Shown here: positions 1 to 8,781 of the stretch, one piece after another
Layout of the letters: every line of letters begins with the position of its first letter
Position numbering within the stretch: position 1 is the first letter of the stretch
NCBI GenBank assembly: GCA_023229245.1
Contig: JALNZU010000010.1
Coordinates: forward strand, 1 to 64,000
DNA: 64,000 nt
Source: Bacteroidales bacterium
GTDB taxonomy: Bacteria; Bacteroidota; Bacteroidia; Bacteroidales; F082
Reading direction: 5' to 3'
Position numbers and translations under genes: made by a program
The notes under the pieces: model-generated
The model's database searches: none
Seen by the model: the letters and a program-made list of their open reading frames with translations, nothing else
What the model was told of the DNA's origin: nothing

Positions 1-153
1 CACTTCCGCAAGATACACATACATATTTTACAAACTTTAGTTCAATTGTTCTGACATGTTGTTACGCTTGGTGCAGCCGTTATTTTATGTGTGGTTAGTC
101 AACTGATATGCGTAAGGATTCCGACGGTTTGTGCGGATTAGAGGAAAACATAG

Positions 154-257
154 AAAGTCCGGTTAATCCTCAGACTCAGCTACTATATTGACCAAGGGCG
201 ATTTAGGATTACAAATAACCTGATTGAAAATATCAAAAGGCAAATGGTCCTGAGATG
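154..257 (+). pseudogene. IS66-type transposase 3' remnant, left piece
   Basis: The + strand frame at positions 1 mod 3 is open from the stop at 151-153 to the IS21 junction. It contains GRFRITNNLIENIKRQ, which resembles the C-terminal DDE-domain signature of IS66 transposases (GR..IDNNLIEN.IRP.ALGRKN.LFAG). Removing the IS21 element and one copy of the 5-bp duplication lets the frame continue at 2834 (KKYTFAGG, then a stop), which matches the next part of the same signature. Only about 45 codons remain and there are upstream stops, so this was already a dead fragment. The IS66 assignment rests on motif recognition by eye. Confidence 0.6.
253..257. repeat. 5-bp target-site duplication (AGATG), left copy
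   Basis: AGATG here is repeated at 2829-2833, immediately outside both IS21 terminal inverted repeats. Deleting 258-2833 restores an open IS66-like reading frame, which independently supports this boundary. Confidence 0.8.
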
Positions 258-361
258 TGGGTATTTCGGTCTGATAGTGCCACTCTTTTCGGTTGAAACG
301 GTGCCACTATAATTCATGATTTTTTCACCTATTTGAAAGATCATTGGCAAAGTTAATAATT

Positions 362-1102
362 TTATTTGCTTGTACTTATTTCCCTTTTTCTAAGTGATTC
401 ACCTTTAAGTATTATTCTGTGTGATGAGTATACTATCCTGTCTAAAACTGCATCTGCTATTGTTTGTTCTCCAATCAGATCATACCAGGCTGATACTGGT
501 ATCTGTGAAGATAATATAGTTGATGCTCGATTATGTCTTTCGTCTATGATGTCCAACAGTATCTCTCTGGCTTGATTATCAAAGACATGCAATCCAAAAT
601 CATCTAATATAAGGATGTCTGTTTTTGTTAGTTTTGACAGTTCTTTCAGGTAAGTACCGTCTATTTTACTGAGTTTGAGTCTGCTGATAAGCTTGGCGGT
701 ATTTGCATATAATGTTTTGTATTCCATTAAACAAGCTTGATATCCCAAAGCCTGAGCAAGATAACTTTTGCCTGTACCGGATGCTCCCGTTATTATGATG
801 TTCTCTTTTCGTTTAATAAAGTCCAAAGTGGCCAAACGTGTAAATAGGTTTTTATCCAAGTTACGCTGTTGATTATATTCCACATCTGCTATACTGGCTT
901 GTTCCCTAAAACCAGCCTGTTTAATAAGGCGTTCTATTTTATTATTTAATCGCTCTTCCCACTGATGATCTGTGAGTAATGCCAGGTATTCATCAGCCGT
1001 CTGATTCTCTATCCGGTTGTCTTTGATATGCTGATAATGTAATGAAGCCATTGCTCCCAGCCTCATTTGTCTTAACCTTTCGATTGTTTGATTATTGTTC
1101 AT
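362..1102 (-). CDS. istB: IS21-family AAA+ helper ATPase IstB
   Basis: This 246-residue protein is the ATP-dependent regulator that assembles on DNA and stimulates the IstA transposase during insertion. It has Walker A GASGTGKS near residue 106 and Walker B DILILDDFG near residue 163, in a DnaC/IstB-type AAA+ fold, and its length is normal for the family. It lies 29 bp downstream of istA on the same strand, the usual IS21 arrangement. No frameshift or stop is seen, so this half of the element looks intact. Confidence 0.93.
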   Translation of the reverse strand: MNNNQTIERLRQMRLGAMASLHYQHIKDNRIENQTADEYLALLTDHQWEERLNNKIERLIKQAGFREQASIADVEYNQQRNLDKNLFTRLATLDFIKRKENIIITGASGTGKSYLAQALGYQACLMEYKTLYANTAKLISRLKLSKIDGTYLKELSKLTKTDILILDDFGLHVFDNQAREILLDIIDERHNRASTILSSQIPVSAWYDLIGEQTIADAVLDRIVYSSHRIILKGESLRKREISTSK

Positions 1103-1131
1103 GATTATAGATTTATGATTAACAAATTAGT

Positions 1132-2685
1132 TTAACTGTAGGATGATGCTCCTCTTATATTGTGATGTAGTGGTATATGTGATAGTGCATTATCGGATTC
1201 ATCATAAATGATTAATGCTTTATCCATGTTATTCTTCAGGATGTTTTTGATGCGCATATATGATGGCATCCCTGCATTTAAAGCCATTTTGCACGCCCTG
1301 TTTAATCTATCTGAACCGTAAGCTTTATGAAGCTGCAAAAGACCGATTACACGCTTGTATCCTATCTCCGGATAATCTACAGATGTAAGTATATGTTCTA
1401 CACAACTGACAACATGTTCACCAAGTGCTGCTGCTTTATTTTTAAAGTAATCAGGGTTCCAACTCAAGTATGCCTGGTGTGTGCTGCTCAGATGATCAGC
1501 GTTTGTATTATAGCTGCCCGTAGCGTGATTCCTTTGATGTATAGCTATGCGCTGATGATCGTAGTAAACCTCTATGTGCTTTTGTGTATAATGTATTTGT
1601 GTATGCTTGCCTATATAGCGGTATGGTACACTATAGTAGTTTTTATCAGGTGAAAAATAGACATATCCCATTTTTTGAACCTTTGCCCTGCAATAGCCTT
1701 TTATCTCGTACTGCTCGCAGGGTAATGGCTTGAGATAACCTCGTTCTATTGTTTGAAACAACTCCAGTCTGCTGGCTTCTTTACGCGTAAAGAGTAGTTT
1801 GTTATATTCTGTAAGCAGTCGCCTAATTTCCCTGTTGAGTTCTTCTATAGAGAAGAAGGTCATCTCACGCAAAGGATAGTATATTCTTTGATAAGTAAGG
1901 TGTACAGCATTCTTTACCAAAGCTTTATCCTGTGGTGCATATACTCTTGTAGGATTAATAACACAGGAGTAATGACTGGCAAAGTCCTTGAAACTGCGAT
2001 TAATCACAGGCTCATGTTTGCTGGCTCTTGTAACGGCAGACTTTAGATTGTCTGAGACGATTGCCTTAGGAACACCGCCATAAAAGTGTAATGCGTTTTT
2101 GCAGCAATTTATAAAGTCGTTACGCCCCTGTGTGGCGCAGGCTTCAACATAAGTATATTGGCTGCAGGGTAGTATTGATACGAAGACTTCAACTGATTTA
2201 ATCTCGCCCGTAGACTTATCTACTATTTTAAGCTTCTTGCCGGCAAAGTCAACAAACATCTCATGACCTGCAATGTGTTCAAGCTTTAAAGAACCCTGTG
2301 CTTTACTGTATTTACGATGGAAATGTTCCAGAAACTGAGTGTAGCTGTATGGGGTACTCACATTATTTACATAGTCATTGTAGTGATACTGAAACGTAAA
2401 ACCGGGATGACTGCGAGCTGCATTGATGCGCTCAAGATAACGCATTAAATCATCATGACGTGAAGTGTCAATAGTGGTTTTACTAGTGAAAAGTTCAATT
2501 AAACGAATCTCATCAAAACTTAATAGCTGACTAATGCTATAGCCACTTGAGTTAAACTGATGCACATAGTTATTAACAGTATTACGAGATATACCTAGTG
2601 TAGCACCAATCTTGCGATTGCTATAACCGTCTTTAATTAAAACTAAAATTTGTTTGATATCCATTGGATCAAGTTTATTTGCCAT
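1132..2685 (-). CDS. istA: IS21-family transposase IstA, probable active-site substitution
   Basis: This is a 517-residue full-length transposase. The N-terminal helix-turn-helix (about residues 8-45, DMKQILVLIKDGYSNRKIGATLGIS-like) would bind the terminal repeats. The RNase-H-like catalytic core follows, with the first Asp in HEMFVDFAG (about residue 147) and the second in VSDNLKSAV (Asp212). The segment that normally carries the third acidic residue (DKALVExAV in related Bacteroidota IstA proteins, from memory) reads DKALVKNAV, with Lys258 encoded by AAG at 1914-1912. A single G-to-A change from GAG would produce this. If the alignment is right, the enzyme lacks its catalytic Glu and could move only with help from another copy. 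The family assignment is firm; inactivity is inference. Confidence 0.9.
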   Translation of the reverse strand: MANKLDPMDIKQILVLIKDGYSNRKIGATLGISRNTVNNYVHQFNSSGYSISQLLSFDEIRLIELFTSKTTIDTSRHDDLMRYLERINAARSHPGFTFQYHYNDYVNNVSTPYSYTQFLEHFHRKYSKAQGSLKLEHIAGHEMFVDFAGKKLKIVDKSTGEIKSVEVFVSILPCSQYTYVEACATQGRNDFINCCKNALHFYGGVPKAIVSDNLKSAVTRASKHEPVINRSFKDFASHYSCVINPTRVYAPQDKALVKNAVHLTYQRIYYPLREMTFFSIEELNREIRRLLTEYNKLLFTRKEASRLELFQTIERGYLKPLPCEQYEIKGYCRAKVQKMGYVYFSPDKNYYSVPYRYIGKHTQIHYTQKHIEVYYDHQRIAIHQRNHATGSYNTNADHLSSTHQAYLSWNPDYFKNKAAALGEHVVSCVEHILTSVDYPEIGYKRVIGLLQLHKAYGSDRLNRACKMALNAGMPSYMRIKNILKNNMDKALIIYDESDNALSHIPLHHNIRGASSYS

Positions 2686-2828
2686 ATCGCATCCCTTTTT
2701 TTAGGAGCAAGATAAATTGATCTTTTCAAAGTGGCACAAATCAAACCGTAAAAAGTGGCACGGTTTGAACCGAAATCACTGGCACACATACACCGAAATC
2801 ACTGGCACAAATCAAACCGGAATATCCA

Positions 2829-2867
2829 AGATGCAAGAAGTATACGTTTGCTGGAGGAATCCCTTAA
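2829..2867 (+). pseudogene. IS66-type transposase 3' remnant, right piece
   Basis: This is the continuation of the fragment at 154-257. After the duplicated AGATG, the frame reads KKYTFAGGIP and stops at 2865-2867, matching the RKNYLFAGS-type end of IS66 transposases. From here to the glucokinase stop at 2959 no other feature is seen. Confidence 0.5.
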
Positions 2868-2958
2868 TTTCTGCATATCCATATCGGATGAGCATAAAAG
2901 TTACTAATTTCAGGAATGATTGCTGCTGCTTTAGATGCAGTATGAGCTATCACTCGGT

Positions 2959-3936
2959 TTATTTTTCAATTTCTTTATATACCAGTGCGCTGGCACCTAC
3001 TATGGCGGCATCGCCAGCTTTAAGAAGTGAGGGCAGCACTTTGATCTTGTTTTTAAAATTAGGCAGCAGGAATGCTTCCATGCTTTCGATGGTTGGCTTA
3101 AAAATATATTCTCCGGCGGCTGTCGGACCTCCAAACAGGAAAATTGCTTCAGGACTCAGGTGATGAGCTGTATCTGCTAATCCTTGTCCCAACCATTTTC
3201 CTGTCAGTTCAAACACTTCTTTTGCGATAGGATCACCTTGTTCGGCTGCTTCAAAAATATCTTTAGAGTCTAACTCCTTAAAGCTTTTTTCGGCTAATGC
3301 GCTATCAGTGGCATTATATTTAGCTACTAGTTCAACGGCAGTACGTTTCATGCCGGGGGCGGAGCAATAAGCTTCGAGATGTCCTTTCCCGCCACATCCA
3401 CACAATCGTCCTTCGGGTATAATGGTAATATGGCCACATTCACCTGCAAAACCATCATGTCCGTACACTAAGTCTCCATTGACAACTATACCGCTGCCTA
3501 CACCTGTTCCAAGCGTATAAACCACAAAATTTTTCATCCCCTTGGCACCACCGTAGATCATCTCGCCTATGGCAGCAGCATTGGCATCGTTGGTAATAGC
3601 GATTGCCCTCATCTCTGGAAACTTAGCCTGTAGCAAAGTTACCATAGGTACCGTACCTTTAAACGACAAATTAGGAGCCTGTTCGATAGTACCGTGATAA
3701 TAGTTTGCATTGGGAGCACCTATTCCCATACCCAAAACTTCCATCTCGGGATTCAAGGCGTTGACCGATTGAATCAATGTGTGTACCGAATGGACTATAT
3801 CATCTATAAACAAATCAATTTTCCCGTGTAGTGGTGTGGGAATAGTATCTTTAATCAACACCAATCCTTCAGGATTTACGATACCAATGGCGGTATTTGT
3901 ACCTCCTATATCAATTCCGACGGCAACTGTTTTCAT
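2959..3936 (-). CDS. ROK-family sugar kinase, probable glucokinase
   Basis: This 325-residue cytoplasmic protein phosphorylates a hexose, most likely glucose to glucose-6-phosphate, feeding glycolysis. The N-terminal phosphate-binding motif GIDIGGTNTAIGI begins at residue 8. ITNDANAAAIGE and the YTLGTGVGSGIV loop complete the ASKHA fold. The ROK zinc motif appears as CGCGGKGHLEAY, with His where many ROK proteins have a third Cys. The gene follows the sugar symporter by 10 bp on the same strand, so uptake and phosphorylation are probably co-transcribed. N-acetylhexosamine or fructose specificity cannot be excluded from sequence alone. Confidence 0.87.
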   Translation of the reverse strand: MKTVAVGIDIGGTNTAIGIVNPEGLVLIKDTIPTPLHGKIDLFIDDIVHSVHTLIQSVNALNPEMEVLGMGIGAPNANYYHGTIEQAPNLSFKGTVPMVTLLQAKFPEMRAIAITNDANAAAIGEMIYGGAKGMKNFVVYTLGTGVGSGIVVNGDLVYGHDGFAGECGHITIIPEGRLCGCGGKGHLEAYCSAPGMKRTAVELVAKYNATDSALAEKSFKELDSKDIFEAAEQGDPIAKEVFELTGKWLGQGLADTAHHLSPEAIFLFGGPTAAGEYIFKPTIESMEAFLLPNFKNKIKVLPSLLKAGDAAIVGASALVYKEIEK

Positions 3937-3946
3937 GTATCTGTTT

Positions 3947-5335
3947 TTACGAATGAGACTGAACTTTTCTTATTTGATTTCCGGCTACTGCATAATAGAA
4001 AATAAACACATAACATAAGGCGGGCAGTAAATAGGCATAGGTATATCCCCATGTATCAGCAATTCGGCCCATTACTGGCGGGATAACAGCTCCTCCAACT
4101 ATCAGTGCATTGATAATACCTGAAGCAGAAGCTAATTCATTACCCTTTAAGTCTCTCACAGCCAATGCAAAAATATTGGGGAACATGATAGAGTTGAACA
4201 AACCTATGGAAACTACCGTCCACAGAGCTATATAGCCTTGAGTAAAAGTAGTGATCAACCCCAATAAGGCAGCAATCAGGGCAAAGACGGCAAGGGTACG
4301 GGCGGGCTTTCCTTTTCCTAACGTCATAAAAATGAAATTCACTAATGCGGTAGCAGTAAACACAGCTCCTATAGTCCAGTTCCAATTAGTAACAAATGCG
4401 CCTGACACAAAGGCAAGCACCAATACCATCAATATATATTTATATTTTTTGGATTGGACTGTATCCGAAAACATGATAGACCCAAAAAACCGTCCTACCA
4501 TAGCTCCTCCCCAATAGATAGCCGCATAGGTTGAAGCCATCTCTCTGCTTAGCAGCAAGGAGCCTTTACTGAGGTAATTAACCATCAAACCGGCGTTACC
4601 CACTTCGGCACCTACATAACAGAAAATTGCCAAAGCACCTAACATTACATGAGGATATTTATAGATATTTCCACCTTTACCTGCCTTATCGGTAGATAAA
4701 GCCGGAAGCTTTATCACAGAGACCAAAACTGCTACAAGGACTACTACAGAAGCCATTACAATGAATGGCAGGGGGATACGGGTTGCTACCTCTGATCCAA
4801 AAGCTTGTTCCTGAGCTGCTGTAGCATCTATTGGAAGCTCTAATCCTTTGAATATCAGTACTGCTATAAGCCAGGGGGCTATCATGGTAGCAATAGAATT
4901 CAAAGCCTGGGTAAGATTAAGCCGGCTTGAAGCCGAACTCTCAGGCCCTAAAGCTGTTACATACGGATTAGCGGCCACCTGCAGGAAAACAACACCAGTA
5001 GCAAGTATAAACGTAGCTAATAAAAACAAGGGATAAGAAGGCGTTTGTGCTGCCGGAATAAAAATCATGCTACCGATTGACATCAATAACAAACCTGCAC
5101 TGATAGTCCATTTATATCCAATACGGTTGACTAACAAACCGGTTGGCACTGACATCACCGGATACGCGATGAAAAAAGCTGATGTAAGCAGTTGAGCCTG
5201 AAACTCAGTAAGATTAAATACTGCCCGCACCGGAGAACTTAACTGGATGATGAAAGTGGTTGCAAATCCAAATATAAAAAATATAGACCCGAAAACGGTC
5301 ATTCCCACTAACAGATTATTTTTTTGATGACTCAT
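3947..5335 (-). CDS. FHS-type sugar:H+ symporter (MFS, FucP/GluP-like)
   Basis: This is an inner-membrane major facilitator transporter of the fucose-galactose-glucose:H+ symporter group, about 462 residues with 12 predicted membrane segments. Family hallmarks are the N-terminal FFIFGFATTF segment, the loop LLVNRIGYKWTI after TM2, and VAANPYVTALGP near TM4. I place the start at 5335 (MSHQKNN). An in-frame ATG at 5374 falls where transcription should begin, because the minus strand carries TACATTTG at 5387-5380. With the ROK kinase 10 bp downstream, a hexose substrate is likely. Glucose or galactose is favoured over fucose, since no fucose isomerase or kinase is nearby. Confidence 0.88.
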   Translation of the reverse strand: MSHQKNNLLVGMTVFGSIFFIFGFATTFIIQLSSPVRAVFNLTEFQAQLLTSAFFIAYPVMSVPTGLLVNRIGYKWTISAGLLLMSIGSMIFIPAAQTPSYPLFLLATFILATGVVFLQVAANPYVTALGPESSASSRLNLTQALNSIATMIAPWLIAVLIFKGLELPIDATAAQEQAFGSEVATRIPLPFIVMASVVVLVAVLVSVIKLPALSTDKAGKGGNIYKYPHVMLGALAIFCYVGAEVGNAGLMVNYLSKGSLLLSREMASTYAAIYWGGAMVGRFFGSIMFSDTVQSKKYKYILMVLVLAFVSGAFVTNWNWTIGAVFTATALVNFIFMTLGKGKPARTLAVFALIAALLGLITTFTQGYIALWTVVSIGLFNSIMFPNIFALAVRDLKGNELASASGIINALIVGGAVIPPVMGRIADTWGYTYAYLLPALCYVFIFYYAVAGNQIRKVQSHS

Positions 5336-5379
5336 AATGGTTTGATTTATACGATACCCTATGCTAAAATCCAAAAGAA

Positions 5380-5387
5380 CAAATGTA
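5380..5387 (-). promoter_or_regulatory. Promoter -7 element TACATTTG for the sugar transporter operon
   Basis: This is an exact match to the Bacteroidota TAnnTTTG element on the minus strand, 44 bp upstream of the chosen start at 5335. No clear -33 TTG was found at the normal spacing, so this is moderately supported. Confidence 0.45.
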
Positions 5388-5610
5388 AGATTTTTTATGA
5401 CTTCACGCTATATTTCAGGCGTATAAAGCTTCCAAAAATACACAATCATCATTCCTCACCCGATCAACACTTTTCTTCGTTTTTTCATGGACAGAGCCGC
5501 CTTGAATGAATTAAGAAAGAGAAGCAGACTAATTTTGATAGCAGTAAAATTTTTTGTCAGCTAAATCAAGCAATTTTCTTAGTATTATTGCCTCACTAAA
5601 CCAATATACT

Positions 5611-6531
5611 ATGGCTATGAGATCTGAAGAAAAACCATTTCGTTTTCGGGGCATGATAGCTTTAGCTATTGTCTTTCTTGTCATTCATTATTTAGTGAAT
5701 CTCTCTATTTTTTCGCCTTGGGCTGAATACAGGCCGTTTGTACAAAAGCTTAGTATGAGTGCCTTTCTGATCGTCATAATTTTCATTATCGGAAAATTTA
5801 TAGAGCGTATTATTGAGACCCGTTCAGAAACTGAAGGAGTGCGATATAATCTGATCCGTATCGTCCGGTTGATCACCTTATGTTTTGTATTGATAGTAGG
5901 TATCTCATTTCTGTTTCAGAATCTTTATACGGCTGCGGTCAGTTTCGGTATCATCTCTTTAGTGTTAGGCTTTGCTCTACAAGCTCCTATCACTTCTTTC
6001 ATTGCCTGGTTATACATCATTTTCAGGCGTCCTTATCAGGTAGGCCATCGCATTCAGATAGACGGGCTAATAGGTGATGTCATTGAGATCAACTATCTAG
6101 ATACCATCATTGAAGAATGTAATGGCATGTATCTTGGCAATGATCGAAAGAGTGGGCGAACTGTACTATTTCCAAACAGTTTGTTGCTGCGGTCGCAGGT
6201 GATCAATTATTCAGGGCCTTTCAATCCATTTATCTGGAACGAAACGGCTATTCAAATTTCGTTTACCAGCGATTTAAAGTTTGTCGAATCATGTTTGATA
6301 GCAGCAGCCGAAAAAGATTTCAAAGAGTACTATTCTAATTATCCCCTTGTAGGAAATGAGGCTGCGGTTTATTTTCGTATCAACCAATATGCCTGGATGG
6401 AGGCAGTAGTTTCCTATCCGGTTGAACCGGTTGACACTACCGGGCGTCGCAATCGTATCTTAAGGTATGCCTTGCCTATGCTCAACGCTCAGTCTGATAA
6501 GGTAGGGTTTCCTGAAGGCAGTATGCGTTGA
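5611..6531 (+). CDS. MscS-family mechanosensitive channel
   Basis: This is an inner-membrane channel that opens on hypo-osmotic swelling and releases small solutes. I start at ATG 5611 (MAMRSEEKPFRFRG); a TTG 57 bp upstream extends the frame but has no support. About four hydrophobic helices are followed by the pore and beta-domain signature FGIISLVLGFALQAPITSFIAWLYIIFRRPYQVGHRIQIDG, which is diagnostic of MscS. The C-terminal part is cytoplasmic, and the protein is about 306 residues long. It converges on recG with 28 bp between the stops. The exact paralog group is not clear. Confidence 0.88.
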   Translation: MAMRSEEKPFRFRGMIALAIVFLVIHYLVNLSIFSPWAEYRPFVQKLSMSAFLIVIIFIIGKFIERIIETRSETEGVRYNLIRIVRLITLCFVLIVGISFLFQNLYTAAVSFGIISLVLGFALQAPITSFIAWLYIIFRRPYQVGHRIQIDGLIGDVIEINYLDTIIEECNGMYLGNDRKSGRTVLFPNSLLLRSQVINYSGPFNPFIWNETAIQISFTSDLKFVESCLIAAAEKDFKEYYSNYPLVGNEAAVYFRINQYAWMEAVVSYPVEPVDTTGRRNRILRYALPMLNAQSDKVGFPEGSMR

Positions 6532-6559
6532 TCTTTGCCTGAACTTTCGGGGGTTGAAA

Positions 6560-8662
6560 TCAGCCTATCCTACTCCAATCGAAACTTTGTTTATACAGTT
6601 TTTCATAATTTTTTCGTGTACTTTGGTGCTTTTCAGATCGCAATTGCGGGTCTTCTTCCAACATGCGGGCTACTGTATTCCTTACCTTACGTATCAGCGC
6701 TTCATCTTTTGCCAGATTACCTAACTTAAACTCAGGCATACCTGATTGTCGGGTACCTTGTGTTTCGCCCGGCCCGCGCAGGAGCAGATCAGCTTCGGCT
6801 ATCTTGAATCCATCCTGAGTTTGCACCATGGTTGCCATTCTTTTACGTCCGTCGGCAGTAAGCTTATAATCCGTCATCAGTATGCAGTACGACTGGTCGG
6901 CACCCCTTCCTACCCTGCCGCGCAACTGATGCAGTTGCGACAATCCAAAGCGATCAGCATGTTCGATCACCATTACCGAAGCATTAGGGATATTAACACC
7001 TACTTCAATCACTGTGGTAGCCACCATGATATGCGCCTGCCCCTTGATGAAACGCTGCATCTCAAACTCTTTATCATCGGCTTTGAGCTGCCCATGAACC
7101 ACACATATCCTGTATTGCGGTTCGGGAAAATCGCGTATAAGTGCTTCATAACCTTCTTTTAATGCGATTAGGTCTAATTTCTCCGATTCTTTTATAATGG
7201 GATATACCACGTATATCTGACGACCCAAAGCGATTTGTTGCTTCATAAAACCAATCAGTCTAAGGCGTTGTGAAGGATAGAAATGCAGTGTTTTAACCGG
7301 TTTTCTTCCCGGAGGCAGCTCATCTATCTGGGAGTAATCCAGATCGCCATACTGGGTCATGGCCAAAGTGCGTGGGATGGGGGTAGCCGTCATGACTAAC
7401 ATATGCGGTGTGAGTGCTGACTTTTCATACAATCTGGCACGTTGTGCAACTCCAAACCGGTGCTGCTCGTCAATGACAACCAAACCTAACTTACTGAAGA
7501 CCACTGTTTCCTCTATAAGTGCATGGGTGCCAATTAAAATTTGTAAGCTACCGTCTTTCAATGATTCGTCTATTTGTTGACGCTGTTTTTTTCGGGTAGA
7601 GCCGGTCAGCAAAGCAAGCTGAACTGGCATCTCTTTCAACATTTCGCGCAGCGAGTCATAATGTTGTTGAGCCAAAATCTCTGTAGGAGCCATCAATGTA
7701 GCCTGAAAACCGTTATCTAATGCCAATAGCATCAGCATCAAAGCGACTATAGTTTTCCCGCTACCTACATCCCCTTGCAGCAGGCGATTCATAGGCATGC
7801 CATTGGCCATATCGACTCGTATCTCACGGATGACACGCTTTTGAGCTTGTGTAAGCGAAAATGGTAAATAATGATGATAAAACTCATTAAAATAAAACCC
7901 GACTTGTTGAAACACATAGCCTGCCCCAGTTTGTTTCCTAATAGATTTACGATGCAACACATGCAGCTGGAAGAAAAAATATTCTTCGAAACTGATTCGA
8001 TGACGGGCATGCTTCAACTGATCGGTGTTTGCCGGGAAATGTATAGCTACCAATGCTGTTTTTCGGGATATAAGTCTTTCTTGCGCCAGCACCCAATCAG
8101 GCAATGTTTCGGGTATATATTCAGCAGTGACTGCTAATATCTGTTTCATCAGCCGGCTCATATTTTTTGTACCTAAGCCGTTGTTCTTCATTGTTTCCGA
8201 GCTTTGATACACCCCTTGCTGGCTTTCACCAAGAGTGAAATCATCGGGATTATAATCGTCTATATCGGGATGAATGAAACTGTATTGCCGGTTAAAGTAG
8301 TTGGCTTTTCCAAAGATCACATATTTTTTCCCGGGTTGAAATCTGTTTTTCACCCAGGTCAGTCCACGAAACCATACTAATTCAATACTTCCGCTTTCAT
8401 CGGTTAAGACAGCTGTGATTCGGGTAGCACGTGGTGATCCGAACGACTGAAGCCGGCTGACAGTACCAACCAGCTGAAAGTACGAGCTATCATCCTGCAC
8501 ATCTTTGACTAAATGTATTCTGCTTTTGTCAATATATCGAAAAGGATAGTAGTGAAGCAGGTCTTCCATAGTAAAGACACCTAGCTCTTTATTGAGGATA
8601 GCCGCCCGCTTAGGCCCTACTCCTTTCAGATATTCTATTTTATTTTCAAGTAAAACAGACAC
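6560..8662 (-). CDS. recG: ATP-dependent DNA helicase RecG
   Basis: This 700-residue helicase remodels stalled replication forks and branched recombination intermediates. The N-terminal wedge/OB region starts with a helix-hairpin-like LKGVGPKRAAILNKELGV (residues 13-30). Helicase motifs follow: Walker A LQGDVGSGKTIVAL, motif II VVIDEQHRFGV, motif III MTATPIPRTLA, and the C-terminal motif VI region HQLRGRVGRGADQSYCIL. Length and motif order are normal for RecG. The gene lies downstream of gldN on the same strand but beyond a strong hairpin, so it is probably transcribed separately. Confidence 0.96.
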   Translation of the reverse strand: MSVLLENKIEYLKGVGPKRAAILNKELGVFTMEDLLHYYPFRYIDKSRIHLVKDVQDDSSYFQLVGTVSRLQSFGSPRATRITAVLTDESGSIELVWFRGLTWVKNRFQPGKKYVIFGKANYFNRQYSFIHPDIDDYNPDDFTLGESQQGVYQSSETMKNNGLGTKNMSRLMKQILAVTAEYIPETLPDWVLAQERLISRKTALVAIHFPANTDQLKHARHRISFEEYFFFQLHVLHRKSIRKQTGAGYVFQQVGFYFNEFYHHYLPFSLTQAQKRVIREIRVDMANGMPMNRLLQGDVGSGKTIVALMLMLLALDNGFQATLMAPTEILAQQHYDSLREMLKEMPVQLALLTGSTRKKQRQQIDESLKDGSLQILIGTHALIEETVVFSKLGLVVIDEQHRFGVAQRARLYEKSALTPHMLVMTATPIPRTLAMTQYGDLDYSQIDELPPGRKPVKTLHFYPSQRLRLIGFMKQQIALGRQIYVVYPIIKESEKLDLIALKEGYEALIRDFPEPQYRICVVHGQLKADDKEFEMQRFIKGQAHIMVATTVIEVGVNIPNASVMVIEHADRFGLSQLHQLRGRVGRGADQSYCILMTDYKLTADGRKRMATMVQTQDGFKIAEADLLLRGPGETQGTRQSGMPEFKLGNLAKDEALIRKVRNTVARMLEEDPQLRSEKHQSTRKNYEKLYKQSFDWSRIG

Positions 8663-8726
8663 GCCGCAAATCAGATATTGCTGCTAAGATACATCAGTTT
8701 AAAGAAGCAACAGCTAACGAAAAGAA

Positions 8727-8755
8727 AAAATCCGTTGATATATTCAACGGATTTT
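8727..8755 (-). terminator. Intrinsic terminator after gldN
   Basis: A perfect 12-bp stem (AAAATCCGTTGA at 8727-8738 with its complement at 8744-8755) has a 5-nt loop. On the minus strand it is followed by a T-rich tract, and it lies 27 bp past the gldN stop. It would end the porP-gldKLMN transcript before recG. Confidence 0.8.
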
Positions 8756-8781
8756 CACAATAAGGTCTTATGTTTGATACG

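Larger units (their letters stand above)
258..2828 (-). mobile_element. IS21-family insertion sequence, complete, 2571 bp
   Basis: The ends are inverted repeats. The left end reads TGGGTATTTCGGTCTGAT and the right end, on the opposite strand, TGGATATTCCGGTTTGAT. Both termini also carry extra internal copies of a (G/C)TGGCAC-containing repeat (left about 277-306, right about 2731-2808), as expected for IS21-type multiple transposase binding sites. The 5-bp direct repeat AGATG lies at 253-257 and 2829-2833 and is a target-site duplication. Inside are istA and istB, both on the minus strand and in the usual order. The element is structurally complete, but the transposase may be inactive (see the istA entry). 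Confidence 0.9.

Noticed and set aside
2717..3163. Open frame of 148 codons on the + strand
   Set aside because: It crosses the IS21 right end and runs antisense through the 3' end of the glucokinase gene; the protein is of low complexity and unlike any family.
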